Part shown: positions 9,103 to 18,270 of the stretch, piece by piece
How positions within the stretch are numbered: position 1 is the stretch's first letter
Layout: the number at the start of each line of letters is the position of its first letter
Source: Intestinimonas butyriciproducens
Lineage (GTDB): Bacteria; Bacillota; Clostridia; Oscillospirales; Butyricicoccaceae
Length of the DNA: 64,000 bases
Assembly: GCF_016901775.1 (NCBI RefSeq)
Contig: NZ_JACJKW010000018.1
Coordinates: 1 to 64,000, forward strand
Direction: 5' to 3'
Made by a program: the position numbers and the translations under genes
The notes under the pieces: model-generated
The model's database searches: none
Seen by the model: only the letters and a program-made list of their open reading frames with translations
Told to the model about the DNA's origin: nothing

Positions 9103-9825
9103 ATGGAAGAACTTCGGAAAAAGATGGAAGAGCGGGTGCACTTCATCCGCCAGCAGATGGAGCAGGCCGCCGGCCAGGCGGGAAGGGCGCCGGAAGAAAT
9201 CACCCTTCTGGCGGCCAGCAAGACCCAGAGCCCGGAAACTGTGGCCCTGTCGGCCGCCTTGCCCATCGATCTCTTCGGAGAAAACCGGGTGCAGGAACTG
9301 GTATCGAAATTTGACGCCGGGGCCTACGGCGGCAAACAGGTGGATATGATCGGCCACCTTCAGAAAAACAAGGTAAAATATGCTGTGGGAAGAGCCCGGC
9401 TGATCCATTCGGTGGATTCTCTGGCCCTGGGGCAGGTCATCTCCAAGGAGGCAGGGAAGAAGGGCCTGTGCCAGGACATTCTGCTGGAAGTGAACATCGG
9501 CCGGGAGGAAAGCAAAAGGGGTGTTTTCCCCGAAGAGCTGCCCCGGCTTTTGGAAGAAATATGTCCGCTGCCCCATATCCGGGTGCGGGGACTGATGGCA
9601 ATTCCCCCTGTTTCTGCCAAAGAAGGGCAGAACCGCCCCTATTTTTCCGCATTGCGCCAACTTTTCGTTGACATAAAGTCCAAAAAATACGATAATGTCC
9701 ATATGGACTGCCTGTCCATGGGTATGACCCACGATTATGTTGACGCAATCCTGGAAGGCGCCACCCTGGTGCGCATCGGCACCGGGATCTATGGCCCCCG
9801 GATCTATAAGGAGGAAATGCCATGA
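9103..9825 (+). CDS. ylmE: PLP homeostasis protein, YggS/YlmE family
   Basis: 240-residue alanine-racemase-fold protein that binds pyridoxal phosphate without known enzyme activity. The cofactor lysine is in LLAASKTQ near residue 37, and HFIGHLQ-type (MIGHLQKNK), HSVDS, LEVNIG, GLMAIPP and SMGMTHDY motifs follow in family order. The ATG is 1 bp after the adaptor gene, with AAGGTGG upstream. It overlaps sepF by 4 bp (ATGA). Confidence 0.93.
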   Translation: MEELRKKMEERVHFIRQQMEQAAGQAGRAPEEITLLAASKTQSPETVALSAALPIDLFGENRVQELVSKFDAGAYGGKQVDMIGHLQKNKVKYAVGRARLIHSVDSLALGQVISKEAGKKGLCQDILLEVNIGREESKRGVFPEELPRLLEEICPLPHIRVRGLMAIPPVSAKEGQNRPYFSALRQLFVDIKSKKYDNVHMDCLSMGMTHDYVDAILEGATLVRIGTGIYGPRIYKEEMP

Positions 9826-10271
9826 GTTTTATCGATGACCTGAAGCATTGGGCCAGAGGGGACGAGGAAGAAGAGGAAGAACTGGAACAGGAGTTCGTCT
9901 CTCCCGCCTCCGCCCCTTCCCGCCCCGAGCCGGACAACGACCGGGCCGAACGGGCCGCCCGGAGAAACAACAAGGTCGTCAATATCAATACCACCACCCA
10001 GCTTTCGGTGGTGCTGGTCAAGCCGGAAAAATTCGAGAATGCCGCCGAAATCGCCGACAACCTGCGCCAGCGGCGCACCGTGGTGCTCAATCTGGAGGAC
10101 ACCGCCAAGGAGCCGGCCCGCCGGCTGGTGGATTTCCTCAGCGGCGTCACCTACGCTCTGGACGGCAAGATCAAAAAGGTAGCCGCCAGCACCTATATCA
10201 TCACCCCCTATAATGTGGATATCCTGGGGGATCTCATCGACGAGCTGGAAAACAACGGCCTTTATATCTGA
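9822..10271 (+). CDS. sepF: Cell division protein SepF
   Basis: 149 residues. SepF tethers FtsZ to the membrane and bundles its filaments. After a short N-terminal helix (FIDDLKHWARG) and an acidic, Pro/Ser-rich linker, the SepF core starts near residue 50 (VNINTTTQLSVVLVKPE) and includes RRTVVLNLEDT and RLVDFLSGVTYALDG. It is translationally coupled to ylmE through ATGA. Confidence 0.94.
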   Translation: MSFIDDLKHWARGDEEEEEELEQEFVSPASAPSRPEPDNDRAERAARRNNKVVNINTTTQLSVVLVKPEKFENAAEIADNLRQRRTVVLNLEDTAKEPARRLVDFLSGVTYALDGKIKKVAASTYIITPYNVDILGDLIDELENNGLYI

Positions 10272-10284
10272 TGGGAGGCGCTTT

Positions 10285-10551
10285 TTGACCTATATTTCGT
10301 ATCTGCTCAGGCAGGTGGCCTGGAGCCTGATCTCCATCCTGCAGCTGATGATGCTGGTGCGGGCCATTATGAGCTGGTTCCCCCAGACCCAGGGGGGGCG
10401 GCTCCATCAGGCCCTGGTGTTTTTCACCGAGCCCATCATCATGCCCTTCCGGGCCCTGCTCGGCCGCATCCCCGCGCTGCGGGGCTTTCCCCTGGACCTC
10501 AGCTTCCTTCTGGCCTATATGGTTCTCATCCTGCTGGAAACCATGCTGTGA
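10285..10551 (+). CDS. ylmG: YggT/YlmG family membrane protein
   Basis: 88 residues with two YggT hydrophobic segments and the family signature RAIMSWFPQ, followed by TEPIIMPFRALLGRIP. The start is TTG 10285, placed 5 nt after GGGAGG; the frame is open upstream but overlaps sepF and adds non-family sequence. Members act in membrane or division-site organisation; the exact role is unknown. Confidence 0.88.
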   Translation: MTYISYLLRQVAWSLISILQLMMLVRAIMSWFPQTQGGRLHQALVFFTEPIIMPFRALLGRIPALRGFPLDLSFLLAYMVLILLETML

Positions 10552-10579
10552 TAAGGGAAAAAAGAAAAGGATATATGCA

Positions 10580-10608
10580 CCCCAAGAGGGCCCGGGGCCT
10601 TCTTGGGG
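10580..10608. other. Near-perfect palindrome between ylmG and divIVA
   Basis: CCCCAAGA at 10580-10587 pairs with TCTTGGGG at 10601-10608 and the GC-rich middle extends the stem. No T-run follows on the plus strand, so it is not a standard terminator. It occupies the 127-bp gap where ylmH is found in related gene clusters. Confidence 0.45.
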
Positions 10609-10678
10609 CCGCGGCGTTTGGGCCCTTTTCCGGCGCCGTGTGATGTGATACAGAGAAAAAAGGTGGGTGTAAACCGAT

Positions 10679-11467
10679 ATGATCTCCCCGCAGGAGCTGC
10701 AAAACAAAAAATTCGAAAAGGCCGTGTTCGGCGGTTACGACATGGCGGGCATCGATGAGTTTCTGGATGAACTGATTCCCGATTATACCGCCCTTTATAA
10801 GGAAAACATGAGCCTGAAAAACAAAATGAAGGTGCTGGTGGACAAGATCGAGGAATACCGCAGCGTGGACGAGGAAATGCGCAAGGCCCTCTATTCCGCC
10901 CAGGTCACCGCCCGGGAGCTGATCCAGAAGACCCAGGCCGAGAGCCAGCAGGTGCTGGAGGACGCCCGCCGGGAGGCCGAAAGCATCCTGGAAGCCGCCC
11001 ACGCAGAGGCCGAAGGCCGGGTGGCCGGGATGCAGCAGGCCATCCGTGAGGAAGAGGAACGGCTGATGAAGGCCCGGGAGGTCTCCGCCGCCTATTCCCA
11101 GACGGTGATCGAGCTTTTGCAGAAGAGCATCACCGCCATTCAGATGATCGCCGACTCCGCCCCCGAAGGGGGGGATGGGGCGGTCTCCGTCCCCACTCCC
11201 GACGCCCTGGCAGAAGAGGCGGAAGAGGGGGAGAAGGGGGATGCGGTAGACCCCATGCTGGAGACCCGGGTCTTTGAGCGGGTCCAGGCGGCCCAGCAGG
11301 CCGCCCAGCAGGCTCTTCAGGCTTCCCTGGGCCAGCAGGATGTTCCCGCCCCGGCCCCGGCCGAAGCAAAACAGGATGCCCCCAAGCTGGAGGACACCGC
11401 CCGCTTCAAGTTTGAAAACCTGAAGTTCGGCAAGGACTATCAGCCGGAAGAGGATCTGAAAGGCTGA
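10679..11467 (+). CDS. divIVA: DivIVA domain protein
   Basis: 262 residues. The N-terminal DivIVA domain (ISPQELQNKKFEKA, GYDMAGIDEFLDELIPDY) is followed by a long coiled coil to about 150, an acidic and Ala/Gln/Pro-rich stretch at about 160-235 and a conserved-looking tail (RFKFENLKFGKDY). DivIVA marks curved membranes at poles and septa and recruits partners. Position before ileS is standard for Firmicutes. Confidence 0.9.
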   Translation: MISPQELQNKKFEKAVFGGYDMAGIDEFLDELIPDYTALYKENMSLKNKMKVLVDKIEEYRSVDEEMRKALYSAQVTARELIQKTQAESQQVLEDARREAESILEAAHAEAEGRVAGMQQAIREEEERLMKAREVSAAYSQTVIELLQKSITAIQMIADSAPEGGDGAVSVPTPDALAEEAEEGEKGDAVDPMLETRVFERVQAAQQAAQQALQASLGQQDVPAPAPAEAKQDAPKLEDTARFKFENLKFGKDYQPEEDLKG

Positions 11468-11512
11468 AAACGGAACAATAAATTATAGAAAATATAGAGA
11501 GGTACTGCACCA

Positions 11513-14323
11513 ATGGCCGATTACAACGAAACGCTGAATCTGCCCCAGACGGAATTTCCCATGCGGGCCGGTCTGCCCAAGCGGGAGCCTGGTATGCTGG
11601 AAAACTGGGACAAGATGGATCTTTACAACGAAATGCTGAAGAAGAACGAGGGCAAACCCCGCTTTGCTCTCCACGACGGCCCTCCGTTTTCTAACGGCGG
11701 ACTGCACATGGGCCACGCCCTGAACAAATCCATCAAGGACTTTATCACAAGACTCTATGCCATGCGGGGCTATTATACCCCCTATGTGCCCGGCTGGGAC
11801 AACCACGGTATGCCCATTGAGTCGGCCATCATCAAGCAGAACAAGCTGAACCGGAAGGAAATGAGCATCCCCCAGTTCCGCTCGGCCTGCCAGGAGTTTG
11901 CCCAGCACTACATCGATGTGCAGATGAAGGGTTTTCAGCGCATGGGCGTGCTGGGGGACTGGGAGCATCCCTACAAGACCATGGCCCCGGAATTTGAAGC
12001 GGAAGAAGTGAAGATCTTCGGCAAGATGTACGAAAAGGGCTATATCTATAAGGGACTCAAGCCGGTGTACTGGTGCCCCCACGACGAGACCGCCCTGGCC
12101 GAAGCCGAAATCGAATACCAGGACGATCCCTGCACCACGGTGTATGTGAAGTTCCCCATGGAGGATGACCTGGGCAAACTGAGCCACATCGACAAAAACA
12201 AGCTCTATTTCGTCATCTGGACCACCACCATCTGGACCCTGCCGGGCAACCTTGCCATCGCCATGCATCCCCGGGAGAGCTATGTGCTGGCAAAGGCTCC
12301 CAACGGGGAGATCTATGTGATGGCCGAGGCTCTGGCCGAAAAGGTGATGGGCCTGGGCGGTTTTGATTCCTATGAGATCATCGAACGCCATGAGGGCGCC
12401 TTCTTTGAGAATATGCTGGCCAAGCATCCCTTCCTGCCCAAGACTTCCCGGCTGCTGCTGGCCGACTATGTCACCATGGATTCCGGTACCGGCTGCGTGC
12501 ACACCGCTCCCGGCTTCGGCGCCGACGACTACCAGACCTGCCGCCGCTACGGCATGGAGATGGTGGTGCCGGTGGACGACCAGGGCCGCCACACCGATTA
12601 CGCCGGAAAATATGCCGGCATGAAGACCGAAGAGAGCAATCCCGTCATTCTGGCCGATATGAAGGAGAGCGGCATGCTCTTCGCCCAGGAGGACATCGTT
12701 CACTCCTACCCCCACTGCTGGCGGTGCAAACACCCCATCATCTTTAGAGCCACTCCCCAGTGGTTCTGCTCGGTGGAGGCCTTCAAGGAGGAGGCCGTGG
12801 CCGCCTGCGACAATGTGCGCTGGATCCCCGGCTGGGGCAAGGAGCGGATGATCTCCATGATAAGAGAGCGGGCCGACTGGTGCATTTCCCGTCAGCGCCG
12901 CTGGGGCCTGCCCATTCCGGTGTTCTATTGCAAGGAATGCGGAAAGCCCGTCTGCACCCCCGAAACCACAGAGGCCGTCAGCGCCCTGTTCGAAAAGAAG
13001 GGCTCCAACGCCTGGTATGAGATGGAAGCCTGTGACATTCTGCCCGAGGGCTTTGTCTGCCCCCACTGCGGTAAGAGCCATGGCTTTGAGAAGGAAATGG
13101 ACACCCTGGACGGCTGGTTTGATTCCGGCTCCACCCACTATGCGTCCATGAAGCGGGACCAGGGCTTCTGGCCTGCGGATATGTATATGGAGGGCCTGGA
13201 TCAGTACCGGGGCTGGTTCCAGTCCAGCTTGCTCACCGCTGTGGGTGCGCTGGGTGAGGGCGCACCTTTCAAGGAGTGCGTCACCCACGGCTGGACCGTG
13301 GACGGGGAAGGCAAGGCCATGCACAAATCCCTGGGCAATGGCGTGGACCCGGCGGAGATCTTCCAGAAATACGGCGCCGACCTGCTGCGTCTGTGGGCCG
13401 GCTCTGCCGATTACCATGTGGATGTGCGCTGCTCGGACAACATCTTCAAGCAGCTGAGCCAGAACTATCTGAAGTTCCGCAACACCGCCCGGTATTGCCT
13501 GGGAAATCTGGCGGGCTTTGATCCCCAGAACCTGGTGTCTCCCCAGGAGATGCTGCCCCTGGACAAATGGGCCATCACCCGCCTGAACCAGCTGATGGAG
13601 CGGTGCAAGGCGGCCTATGATGAATATGAGTTCCATGTGGTTTCCCACGCCATCAACGATTTCTGCGTGGTGGATCTGTCCAGCTTCTATCTGGACATCA
13701 TCAAGGACCGGCTGTACTGCGAGGAGAAAGACGGCCTCGAGCGCCGCTCGGCCCAGACGGCCCTCTATCTGATCCTGGACACCATCACAAAGATCTTTGC
13801 GCCCATCCTGTGCTTCACCTGCGACGAGATCTGGCAGGCCATGCCCCACAGAAGCGAGGACGACGGGCGGAATGTGGTGCTCAATGTGATGAACGAGCCT
13901 TTCATGGAATACGCTCTGCCGGAAGAAGAGATGGCAAAGTGGGACGCTCTGGAAACCCTGCGGGACGGCGTCAACGCCGCGCTGGAAAGCGCCCGGGCCC
14001 AGAAGAAGATCGGCAAGAGCCTGGAAGCCAAGGTGACCCTGGTGACCGATCAGCCCCAGCCCCAGCTGGATGGGCTGAAAGCAGCCTTCGAAAACCAGTG
14101 GGCCGATCTGTTCATCGTCTCCCAGGTGGAGGTGAAGGAGGACAAGGGGCTGTACAGCTCCGCCGCCGAAACCCCTGTGGAGGGCGTTCGGGTGCTGGTG
14201 GAAGAGGCCGCAGGCCAGAAGTGCGAGCGCTGCTGGAAGCACGACGGCGCCGTGGGCCAGGATGCCGCTCATCCCACCCTGTGCCCCCGCTGCGCTCAGG
14301 TGGTCGGCAAAATGGGTCTTTGA
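11513..14323 (+). CDS. ileS: Isoleucyl-tRNA synthetase
   Basis: 936 residues, a full-length bacterial IleRS. The HIGH motif is in PPFSNGGLHMGHAL near residue 60. The KMSKS loop reads GKAMHKSLGN near 600, a natural variant that keeps the catalytic Lys-Ser. Zinc-site cysteines are visible at the C-terminus (CERCWKH, LCPRCAQ). Only 45 bp separate it from divIVA, so there is no room for a T-box of its own and it is probably read from the upstream operon. Confidence 0.97.
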   Translation: MADYNETLNLPQTEFPMRAGLPKREPGMLENWDKMDLYNEMLKKNEGKPRFALHDGPPFSNGGLHMGHALNKSIKDFITRLYAMRGYYTPYVPGWDNHGMPIESAIIKQNKLNRKEMSIPQFRSACQEFAQHYIDVQMKGFQRMGVLGDWEHPYKTMAPEFEAEEVKIFGKMYEKGYIYKGLKPVYWCPHDETALAEAEIEYQDDPCTTVYVKFPMEDDLGKLSHIDKNKLYFVIWTTTIWTLPGNLAIAMHPRESYVLAKAPNGEIYVMAEALAEKVMGLGGFDSYEIIERHEGAFFENMLAKHPFLPKTSRLLLADYVTMDSGTGCVHTAPGFGADDYQTCRRYGMEMVVPVDDQGRHTDYAGKYAGMKTEESNPVILADMKESGMLFAQEDIVHSYPHCWRCKHPIIFRATPQWFCSVEAFKEEAVAACDNVRWIPGWGKERMISMIRERADWCISRQRRWGLPIPVFYCKECGKPVCTPETTEAVSALFEKKGSNAWYEMEACDILPEGFVCPHCGKSHGFEKEMDTLDGWFDSGSTHYASMKRDQGFWPADMYMEGLDQYRGWFQSSLLTAVGALGEGAPFKECVTHGWTVDGEGKAMHKSLGNGVDPAEIFQKYGADLLRLWAGSADYHVDVRCSDNIFKQLSQNYLKFRNTARYCLGNLAGFDPQNLVSPQEMLPLDKWAITRLNQLMERCKAAYDEYEFHVVSHAINDFCVVDLSSFYLDIIKDRLYCEEKDGLERRSAQTALYLILDTITKIFAPILCFTCDEIWQAMPHRSEDDGRNVVLNVMNEPFMEYALPEEEMAKWDALETLRDGVNAALESARAQKKIGKSLEAKVTLVTDQPQPQLDGLKAAFENQWADLFIVSQVEVKEDKGLYSSAAETPVEGVRVLVEEAAGQKCERCWKHDGAVGQDAAHPTLCPRCAQVVGKMGL

Positions 14324-14363
14324 TCCTCTTTTCAAAGCCCAGGCTGAGATTATAGCAAAAACA

Positions 14364-14392
14364 AGGGCGGCGGCCCCATGGGCTGCCGCCCT
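14364..14392 (+). terminator. Rho-independent terminator after ileS
   Basis: GGGCGGCGGCCC and GGGCTGCCGCCC form a 12-bp stem with a CAT loop; A-rich sequence precedes it and only a weak T-rich tail follows. It closes the 8-14 kb operon. Confidence 0.6.
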
Positions 14393-14768
14393 GTCTATAT
14401 GGAAAAGTGGCGGCGGCGGAGTGCCTCCGCAGTCGTATGTCGCAGCGCTGAGCTGAGAAGTAGGAGACAGCTTCCATCACGCTGCTCAGCTGGAGTATGT
14501 GCACGATAGTTCTATCAACGGAAAACTGCAAAAAGCTACGCCGTGGGGCATGGAAGAAGGCCGTTACAGCACCATAGTCCGTGCCCCACAACACGGGAGT
14601 GCAGGCACTGCACCGCATAGTATGGGAGCGGAGCCACTCCGCCGCCGTGGAGCGTGAAGCAGGGCTGTATTTTGGGCAGGGTGGGCGCTCCACAACATGG
14701 GAGTGCAGCCACTGCACCTGCTGCGCCCGGCAATGGAACGAAGGCCGGTTGGATGCAATCAGGCAAGG
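14393..14768. repeat. Hairpin-repeat island 1 (ileS - class II aldolase gap)
   Basis: No credible gene. It holds GCGGAGTGCCTCCGC-like hairpins, GTGCAGGCACTGCAC, a GTGGGGCA...TGCCCCAC stem (14543-14588), and at 14646-14693 the same slot with the stem changed to GTGGAGCG...CGCTCCAC. It runs up to the ribosome binding site of the next gene. Confidence 0.85.
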
Positions 14769-14780
14769 GAGGGACAAGGA

Positions 14781-15392
14781 ATGATGCTGGAAGAGCTGCG
14801 GGAGCAGGTGGTGTTTTACGGAAACGAGATGCTGCGCCAGGGGCTGACCCTGCACACCGGCGGGAATGTAAGCGCCCGGGCGGGGGAATATATGGTCATC
14901 AAGCCCAGCAGCGTGCCCTATGCCCTCATCCGGCCCCAGGATGTGACGGTGATGGATCTCCGGGGGAATGTGCTGGAAGGGCTGCCCCCGTCCAGTGAGT
15001 GGCGGCTCCATGCTGCGCTGTACCGGGCCTTTCCGGAAATCGGGGCGGTGGTGCACACCCACAGTCTGTATGCCTGCATGATGGCGGCCCGGGGGGCGGA
15101 AGTGCCCCTTTGGCACCAGGAATTGGGCCGCTACTGCGCCAGGCCGGTGCAGTGCGCACCCTTTGCCAGGGCGGGGACGCCGCAGGTGGGGGAGGGGGCC
15201 GTGGCCGCCATGGGCAAGGATAACCAGGTGGCGCTGCTGAAAAACCACGGCCTTGTGGCCATGGGCAAGGATCTGTGGCAGGCCATGGATGCGGCCTGTG
15301 CCGCTGAGCTCTCCTGCGCCATGCACTCGGCCTGTGATGTGCGCCGGACTGGGATGCCCAAAGGAAAGAAACGGCGCACCTCTACCTGGTAG
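14781..15392 (+). CDS. Class II aldolase/adducin family protein
   Basis: 203 residues, near the 210-215 of L-fuculose-phosphate aldolases. It shows the family features: TGGNVSAR near residue 28, SSVPYALIRPQDVTVMD, a metal-binding HTHS near 93 and LLKNHGLVAMG near 155. The substrate is not evident. ATG 14781 follows GGGAGGG by 7 nt; upstream frame is repeat sequence. The C-terminus (KGKKRRTSTW) is unusual and the TAG stop overlaps the first hairpin of island 2, so the natural end may have been replaced. The gene lies between ileS and lspA, which are normally adjacent. Confidence 0.85.
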   Translation: MMLEELREQVVFYGNEMLRQGLTLHTGGNVSARAGEYMVIKPSSVPYALIRPQDVTVMDLRGNVLEGLPPSSEWRLHAALYRAFPEIGAVVHTHSLYACMMAARGAEVPLWHQELGRYCARPVQCAPFARAGTPQVGEGAVAAMGKDNQVALLKNHGLVAMGKDLWQAMDAACAAELSCAMHSACDVRRTGMPKGKKRRTSTW

Positions 15393-15790
15393 CGGAGTGC
15401 CTCCGCTGTCAAACTGCGCTGCCGCGCCCGGCAATCGAACAAAGGCCGGCGGCGTATAATTGTAAAAAGCTACATCGTGGGGCATGAGAGAAGGCCGTTA
15501 CAGCACCGCAGTCCGTGCCCCACAACACGGGAGTGCAGCCACTGCACCGCCGCATAGTATGGGAGCGGAGCCACTCCGCCGCCGTGGGGCATGGAAGAAG
15601 GCTGTTACAGCACCGCAGTCCGTGCCCCACAACACGGGAGTGCAGCCACTGCACCGCTGCTCAGCCGGGCGGAGTGTAAAAGACGAAAAAGGTGAGCAAT
15701 GCGGTGGAAGAACAGGCTGTAACAGCACGAAACTTGGCACCGCATAGTACGGGAGCGGAGGCACTCCGCCACTGCACCGCCGCTGCACGG
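15390..15790. repeat. Hairpin-repeat island 2 with a 105-bp tandem repeat
   Basis: It starts at the TAG stop of the aldolase gene, whose G begins the hairpin GCGGAGTGCCTCCGC. A 105-bp unit with GTGGGGCA...TGCCCCAC arms, then GTGCAGCCACTGCAC and GGCGGAGTGGCTCCGC-type hairpins, occurs at 15477-15581 and again from 15582. The island stops a few bases before the lspA ribosome binding site. No gene is visible. Confidence 0.85.
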
Positions 15791-15798
15791 AGGAATGT

Positions 15799-16263
15799 AT
15801 GATTTTATATGGTATTTTGGTAGCGGCCATTGTGGCCGGAGATCAGCTGGTGAAATGGTGGGCCGTGGGAGCCCTGGGGCCGGGGGGCTCCTGGGATGTG
15901 CTGCCCGGCATCTTCAGCCTGACCTATGCGGAAAACCAGGGGGCGGCCTTCAGCATCCTGGAGGGCAAACGGCTGTTTTTCGTGGGCATGACCCTGGTGA
16001 TGATCCTGCTCATGCTCATCCTGCTGAAAAAAGGCTATATCCTGGGCCTTTGGGGCAAGATCGCCGCCGCCTTCGTCATCGGCGGCGCTCTGGGCAACGG
16101 CATCGACCGGGTGCTGCGGGGCTATGTGGTGGATATGTTCGAAGTGCGCTTCATCCGCTTCGCCATCTTCAATGTGGCCGACATTTTCATCACCGTGGGC
16201 GGCGTGATGCTGGTGATCTATTTCCTCTTCCTGGAGGGCAAAACTCTGGGAGGGAAGGAATGA
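15799..16263 (+). CDS. lspA: Lipoprotein signal peptidase
   Basis: 154 residues with four membrane segments. Signal peptidase II cleaves prolipoproteins before the lipid-modified cysteine. Family motifs are DQLVKWW near residue 15, ENQGAAFS near 39, and the two catalytic Asp regions GNGIDRVLRGYVVDMFEV and FNVADIFI. The ATG at 15799 lies 6 nt after CGGAGG. It overlaps rluD by 4 bp. Confidence 0.95.
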   Translation: MILYGILVAAIVAGDQLVKWWAVGALGPGGSWDVLPGIFSLTYAENQGAAFSILEGKRLFFVGMTLVMILLMLILLKKGYILGLWGKIAAAFVIGGALGNGIDRVLRGYVVDMFEVRFIRFAIFNVADIFITVGGVMLVIYFLFLEGKTLGGKE

Positions 16264-17189
16264 TGGACAGGCGCATGACCCTCACCGTGCCGGAACATTT
16301 GGCCGGGAGCCGGTGCGATGTGTTCCTGGCCTCCATGGTGCCGGAGCTGTCCCGCTCGGCCGCCCAGCACCTTCTGGAAAAAGGCATGGTGACCAAAGAA
16401 GGCAAAACCCTGGGCAAAAAGGACAAAATGGCGGCAGGGGACATCCTCCAGGTCATTTTGCCTCAGCCCAAACCGGCCCAGGCCCAGCCGGAGGATATCC
16501 CTCTGGACATCGTCTATGAGGATGAAGATGTGGTGGTCATCAACAAGAAAAAGGGCATGGTGGTCCATCCGGCGGCGGGAAACGAGGAAGGCACCCTGGT
16601 CAACGCCCTGCTCCACCACTGCGGCGACAGCCTTTCGGGCATCGGCGGGGAAGCACGGCCCGGCATCGTCCACCGCATCGACAAGGACACCAGCGGCCTT
16701 TTGATCGTTGCAAAAAACGACAGCGCTCACCGGAACCTGTCGGAGCAGCTTTCCGACCACTCCCTCCACCGGGAATATGAGGCGGTGGTGCTGGGGCGGC
16801 TGCGGGAAGAAGAGGGGACCATCGACAAACCCCTGGGCCGCAGCCCCAAGGACCGGAAAAAGATGGCGGTGGTGCAGGGCGGCAAGCGGGCCGTGACCCA
16901 TTACCGGGTGCTGGGGCGGTACCAGGGCTATACCCATGTGCTCTGCCGCCTGGAAACCGGCCGCACCCACCAGATCCGGGTGCATATGGCATCCCTGGGC
17001 CATCCCATCGCCGGAGACCCGGTGTATGGCAGCCGGGGGGACAAGTCGGGGCTTCAGGGCCAGTGCCTCCACGCCCGGCGGCTGATTTTCCGCCATCCCC
17101 GCACCGGGGAGGAAATGTGCCTTCAGTGTCCGCTGCCCCAGGATTTTGCCGACTTTCTGGCAAAACTGCGGAAAGAAAGCCAAGAATAG
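16260..17189 (+). CDS. rluD: RluD-family 23S rRNA pseudouridine synthase (YlyB-like)
   Basis: 309 residues: N-terminal S4 RNA-binding domain (SRCDVFLASMVPELSRSAAQHLLEKG), then the RluA/RluD catalytic domain with GMVVHPAAGN and the catalytic Asp in HRIDKDTSGLL near residue 140, and RTHQIRVHM near 240. The start overlaps lspA by 4 bp with AGGGAAGGA as binding site; an ATG three bases later is an equal alternative. The lspA-rluD pair is typical of Firmicutes. Confidence 0.93.
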   Translation: MMDRRMTLTVPEHLAGSRCDVFLASMVPELSRSAAQHLLEKGMVTKEGKTLGKKDKMAAGDILQVILPQPKPAQAQPEDIPLDIVYEDEDVVVINKKKGMVVHPAAGNEEGTLVNALLHHCGDSLSGIGGEARPGIVHRIDKDTSGLLIVAKNDSAHRNLSEQLSDHSLHREYEAVVLGRLREEEGTIDKPLGRSPKDRKKMAVVQGGKRAVTHYRVLGRYQGYTHVLCRLETGRTHQIRVHMASLGHPIAGDPVYGSRGDKSGLQGQCLHARRLIFRHPRTGEEMCLQCPLPQDFADFLAKLRKESQE

Positions 17190-17210
17190 AAAAAGAAAGG
17201 GGAAGGGAAC

Positions 17211-18023
17211 ATGGGACGATTTGACGGGGTGATGATCCTCACCGATATGGACGGAACCCTCCTCAATTCCCAGCGTCAGCTGAGCCGGGGCAACCAGGAG
17301 GCCGCCCGGTATTTTATGGAGCAGGGGGGCCTTTTCTCGGTGGCCACCGGGAGAGCCAAGCGGGCCATGGAATATTTTATGCCGGAGCTTACGATCAACG
17401 CCCCGGCGGTGCTGTTCAATGGCTCGGTGGTCTATGATTTTGAACAAAACGCCCCGGTGTGGGAAAAGCCCCTGGAAGAAAAAACGGCCTGGGACTTTGC
17501 CCGGGACATGATGGAGCGTTTCCCCTTCCTGGGCTTTGAGGTCTTTCTGGCCGATGGGGAGTTTGTGGCCAGGAGCAACCCCATCACCGAAAAGCACTTC
17601 GTTTCCATCCGCCTGCCCCTGGTGGAGCGGCCTTTGGAATGTATCCCCCAGCCCTGGGTGAAATTCAATCTCACCGGTGAGCCGGAAAAAATGGGGCCGG
17701 TGGCCGAATACGCCCAGAAACAGTATGGGGAAGAGTATTTCATGCAGTTTTCCTCCCCCTATTTTTATGAGGTGATGGCCAAGGGGGCCAACAAGGGCGC
17801 CGGCGCCGAGACGGTGTGCCGCATCAAGGGCATCGACAAGGGCCATCTGTACACCCTGGGGGACAACCTGAACGACAAGGAACTGATGGAATGCGCCGCC
17901 TTGTCCTTTGCCCCGGAAAATGCCGCCCCGGCCATCCAGCAGATCGCCGGGCGCATTCTGCCCCATTGCGACAAGGACACCCTGGCCGCCGCCGTCCGGG
18001 TGCTGGAAGGGATATATCCTTAA
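17211..18023 (+). CDS. Cof-type HAD-superfamily phosphatase
   Basis: 270 residues. The nucleophile motif DMDGTLLNSQ is near residue 9, the Thr/Ser motif lies in SVATGRAKRAM near 43, and the C-terminal GDNLNDKELM near 220 supplies the metal-binding Asp residues; a Cof-type cap lies between. Such enzymes dephosphorylate sugar phosphates or cofactors; the substrate cannot be told. It starts 21 bp after rluD with GGGAAGGGA upstream. Confidence 0.9.
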   Translation: MGRFDGVMILTDMDGTLLNSQRQLSRGNQEAARYFMEQGGLFSVATGRAKRAMEYFMPELTINAPAVLFNGSVVYDFEQNAPVWEKPLEEKTAWDFARDMMERFPFLGFEVFLADGEFVARSNPITEKHFVSIRLPLVERPLECIPQPWVKFNLTGEPEKMGPVAEYAQKQYGEEYFMQFSSPYFYEVMAKGANKGAGAETVCRIKGIDKGHLYTLGDNLNDKELMECAALSFAPENAAPAIQQIAGRILPHCDKDTLAAAVRVLEGIYP

Positions 18024-18033
18024 GCATGCCCTC

Positions 18034-18056
18034 AAAGTGGCAAAAGCCACTTTTTC
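18034..18056 (+). terminator. Rho-independent terminator after the HAD gene
   Basis: AAAGTGGC at 18034-18041 pairs with GCCACTTT at 18046-18053 and is followed by further T residues. The remaining 215 bp up to the next promoter show nothing else I recognise. Confidence 0.7.
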
Positions 18057-18270
18057 GAGTTTCTGCAAGGGTCTGCATGCAGCCGATTGGCTGCTTTCTG
18101 CGGCTAATCGGCCACACTTGCCCCTTGAGTGGTGCAAAAACCGGCGCACAGGTCTGGGGTTTGCGGATTGATGAAGGGGAGGGCGAAAGTGCCGTTTACA
18201 CGACAGAGGTTTTTCGGCAGTCTGCTAAAATCTTTCGTTTTTCGAAAGGAAAAATTCACCCTTTGTTCGT

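Noticed and set aside
10580-10608. Intrinsic terminator between ylmG and divIVA
   Set aside because: The palindrome has no T-run after it on the plus strand, and divIVA-ileS have no clear promoter of their own.
11468-11512. T-box in front of ileS
   Set aside because: Only 45 bp separate ileS from divIVA, too little for a T-box, and no T-box core is visible there.
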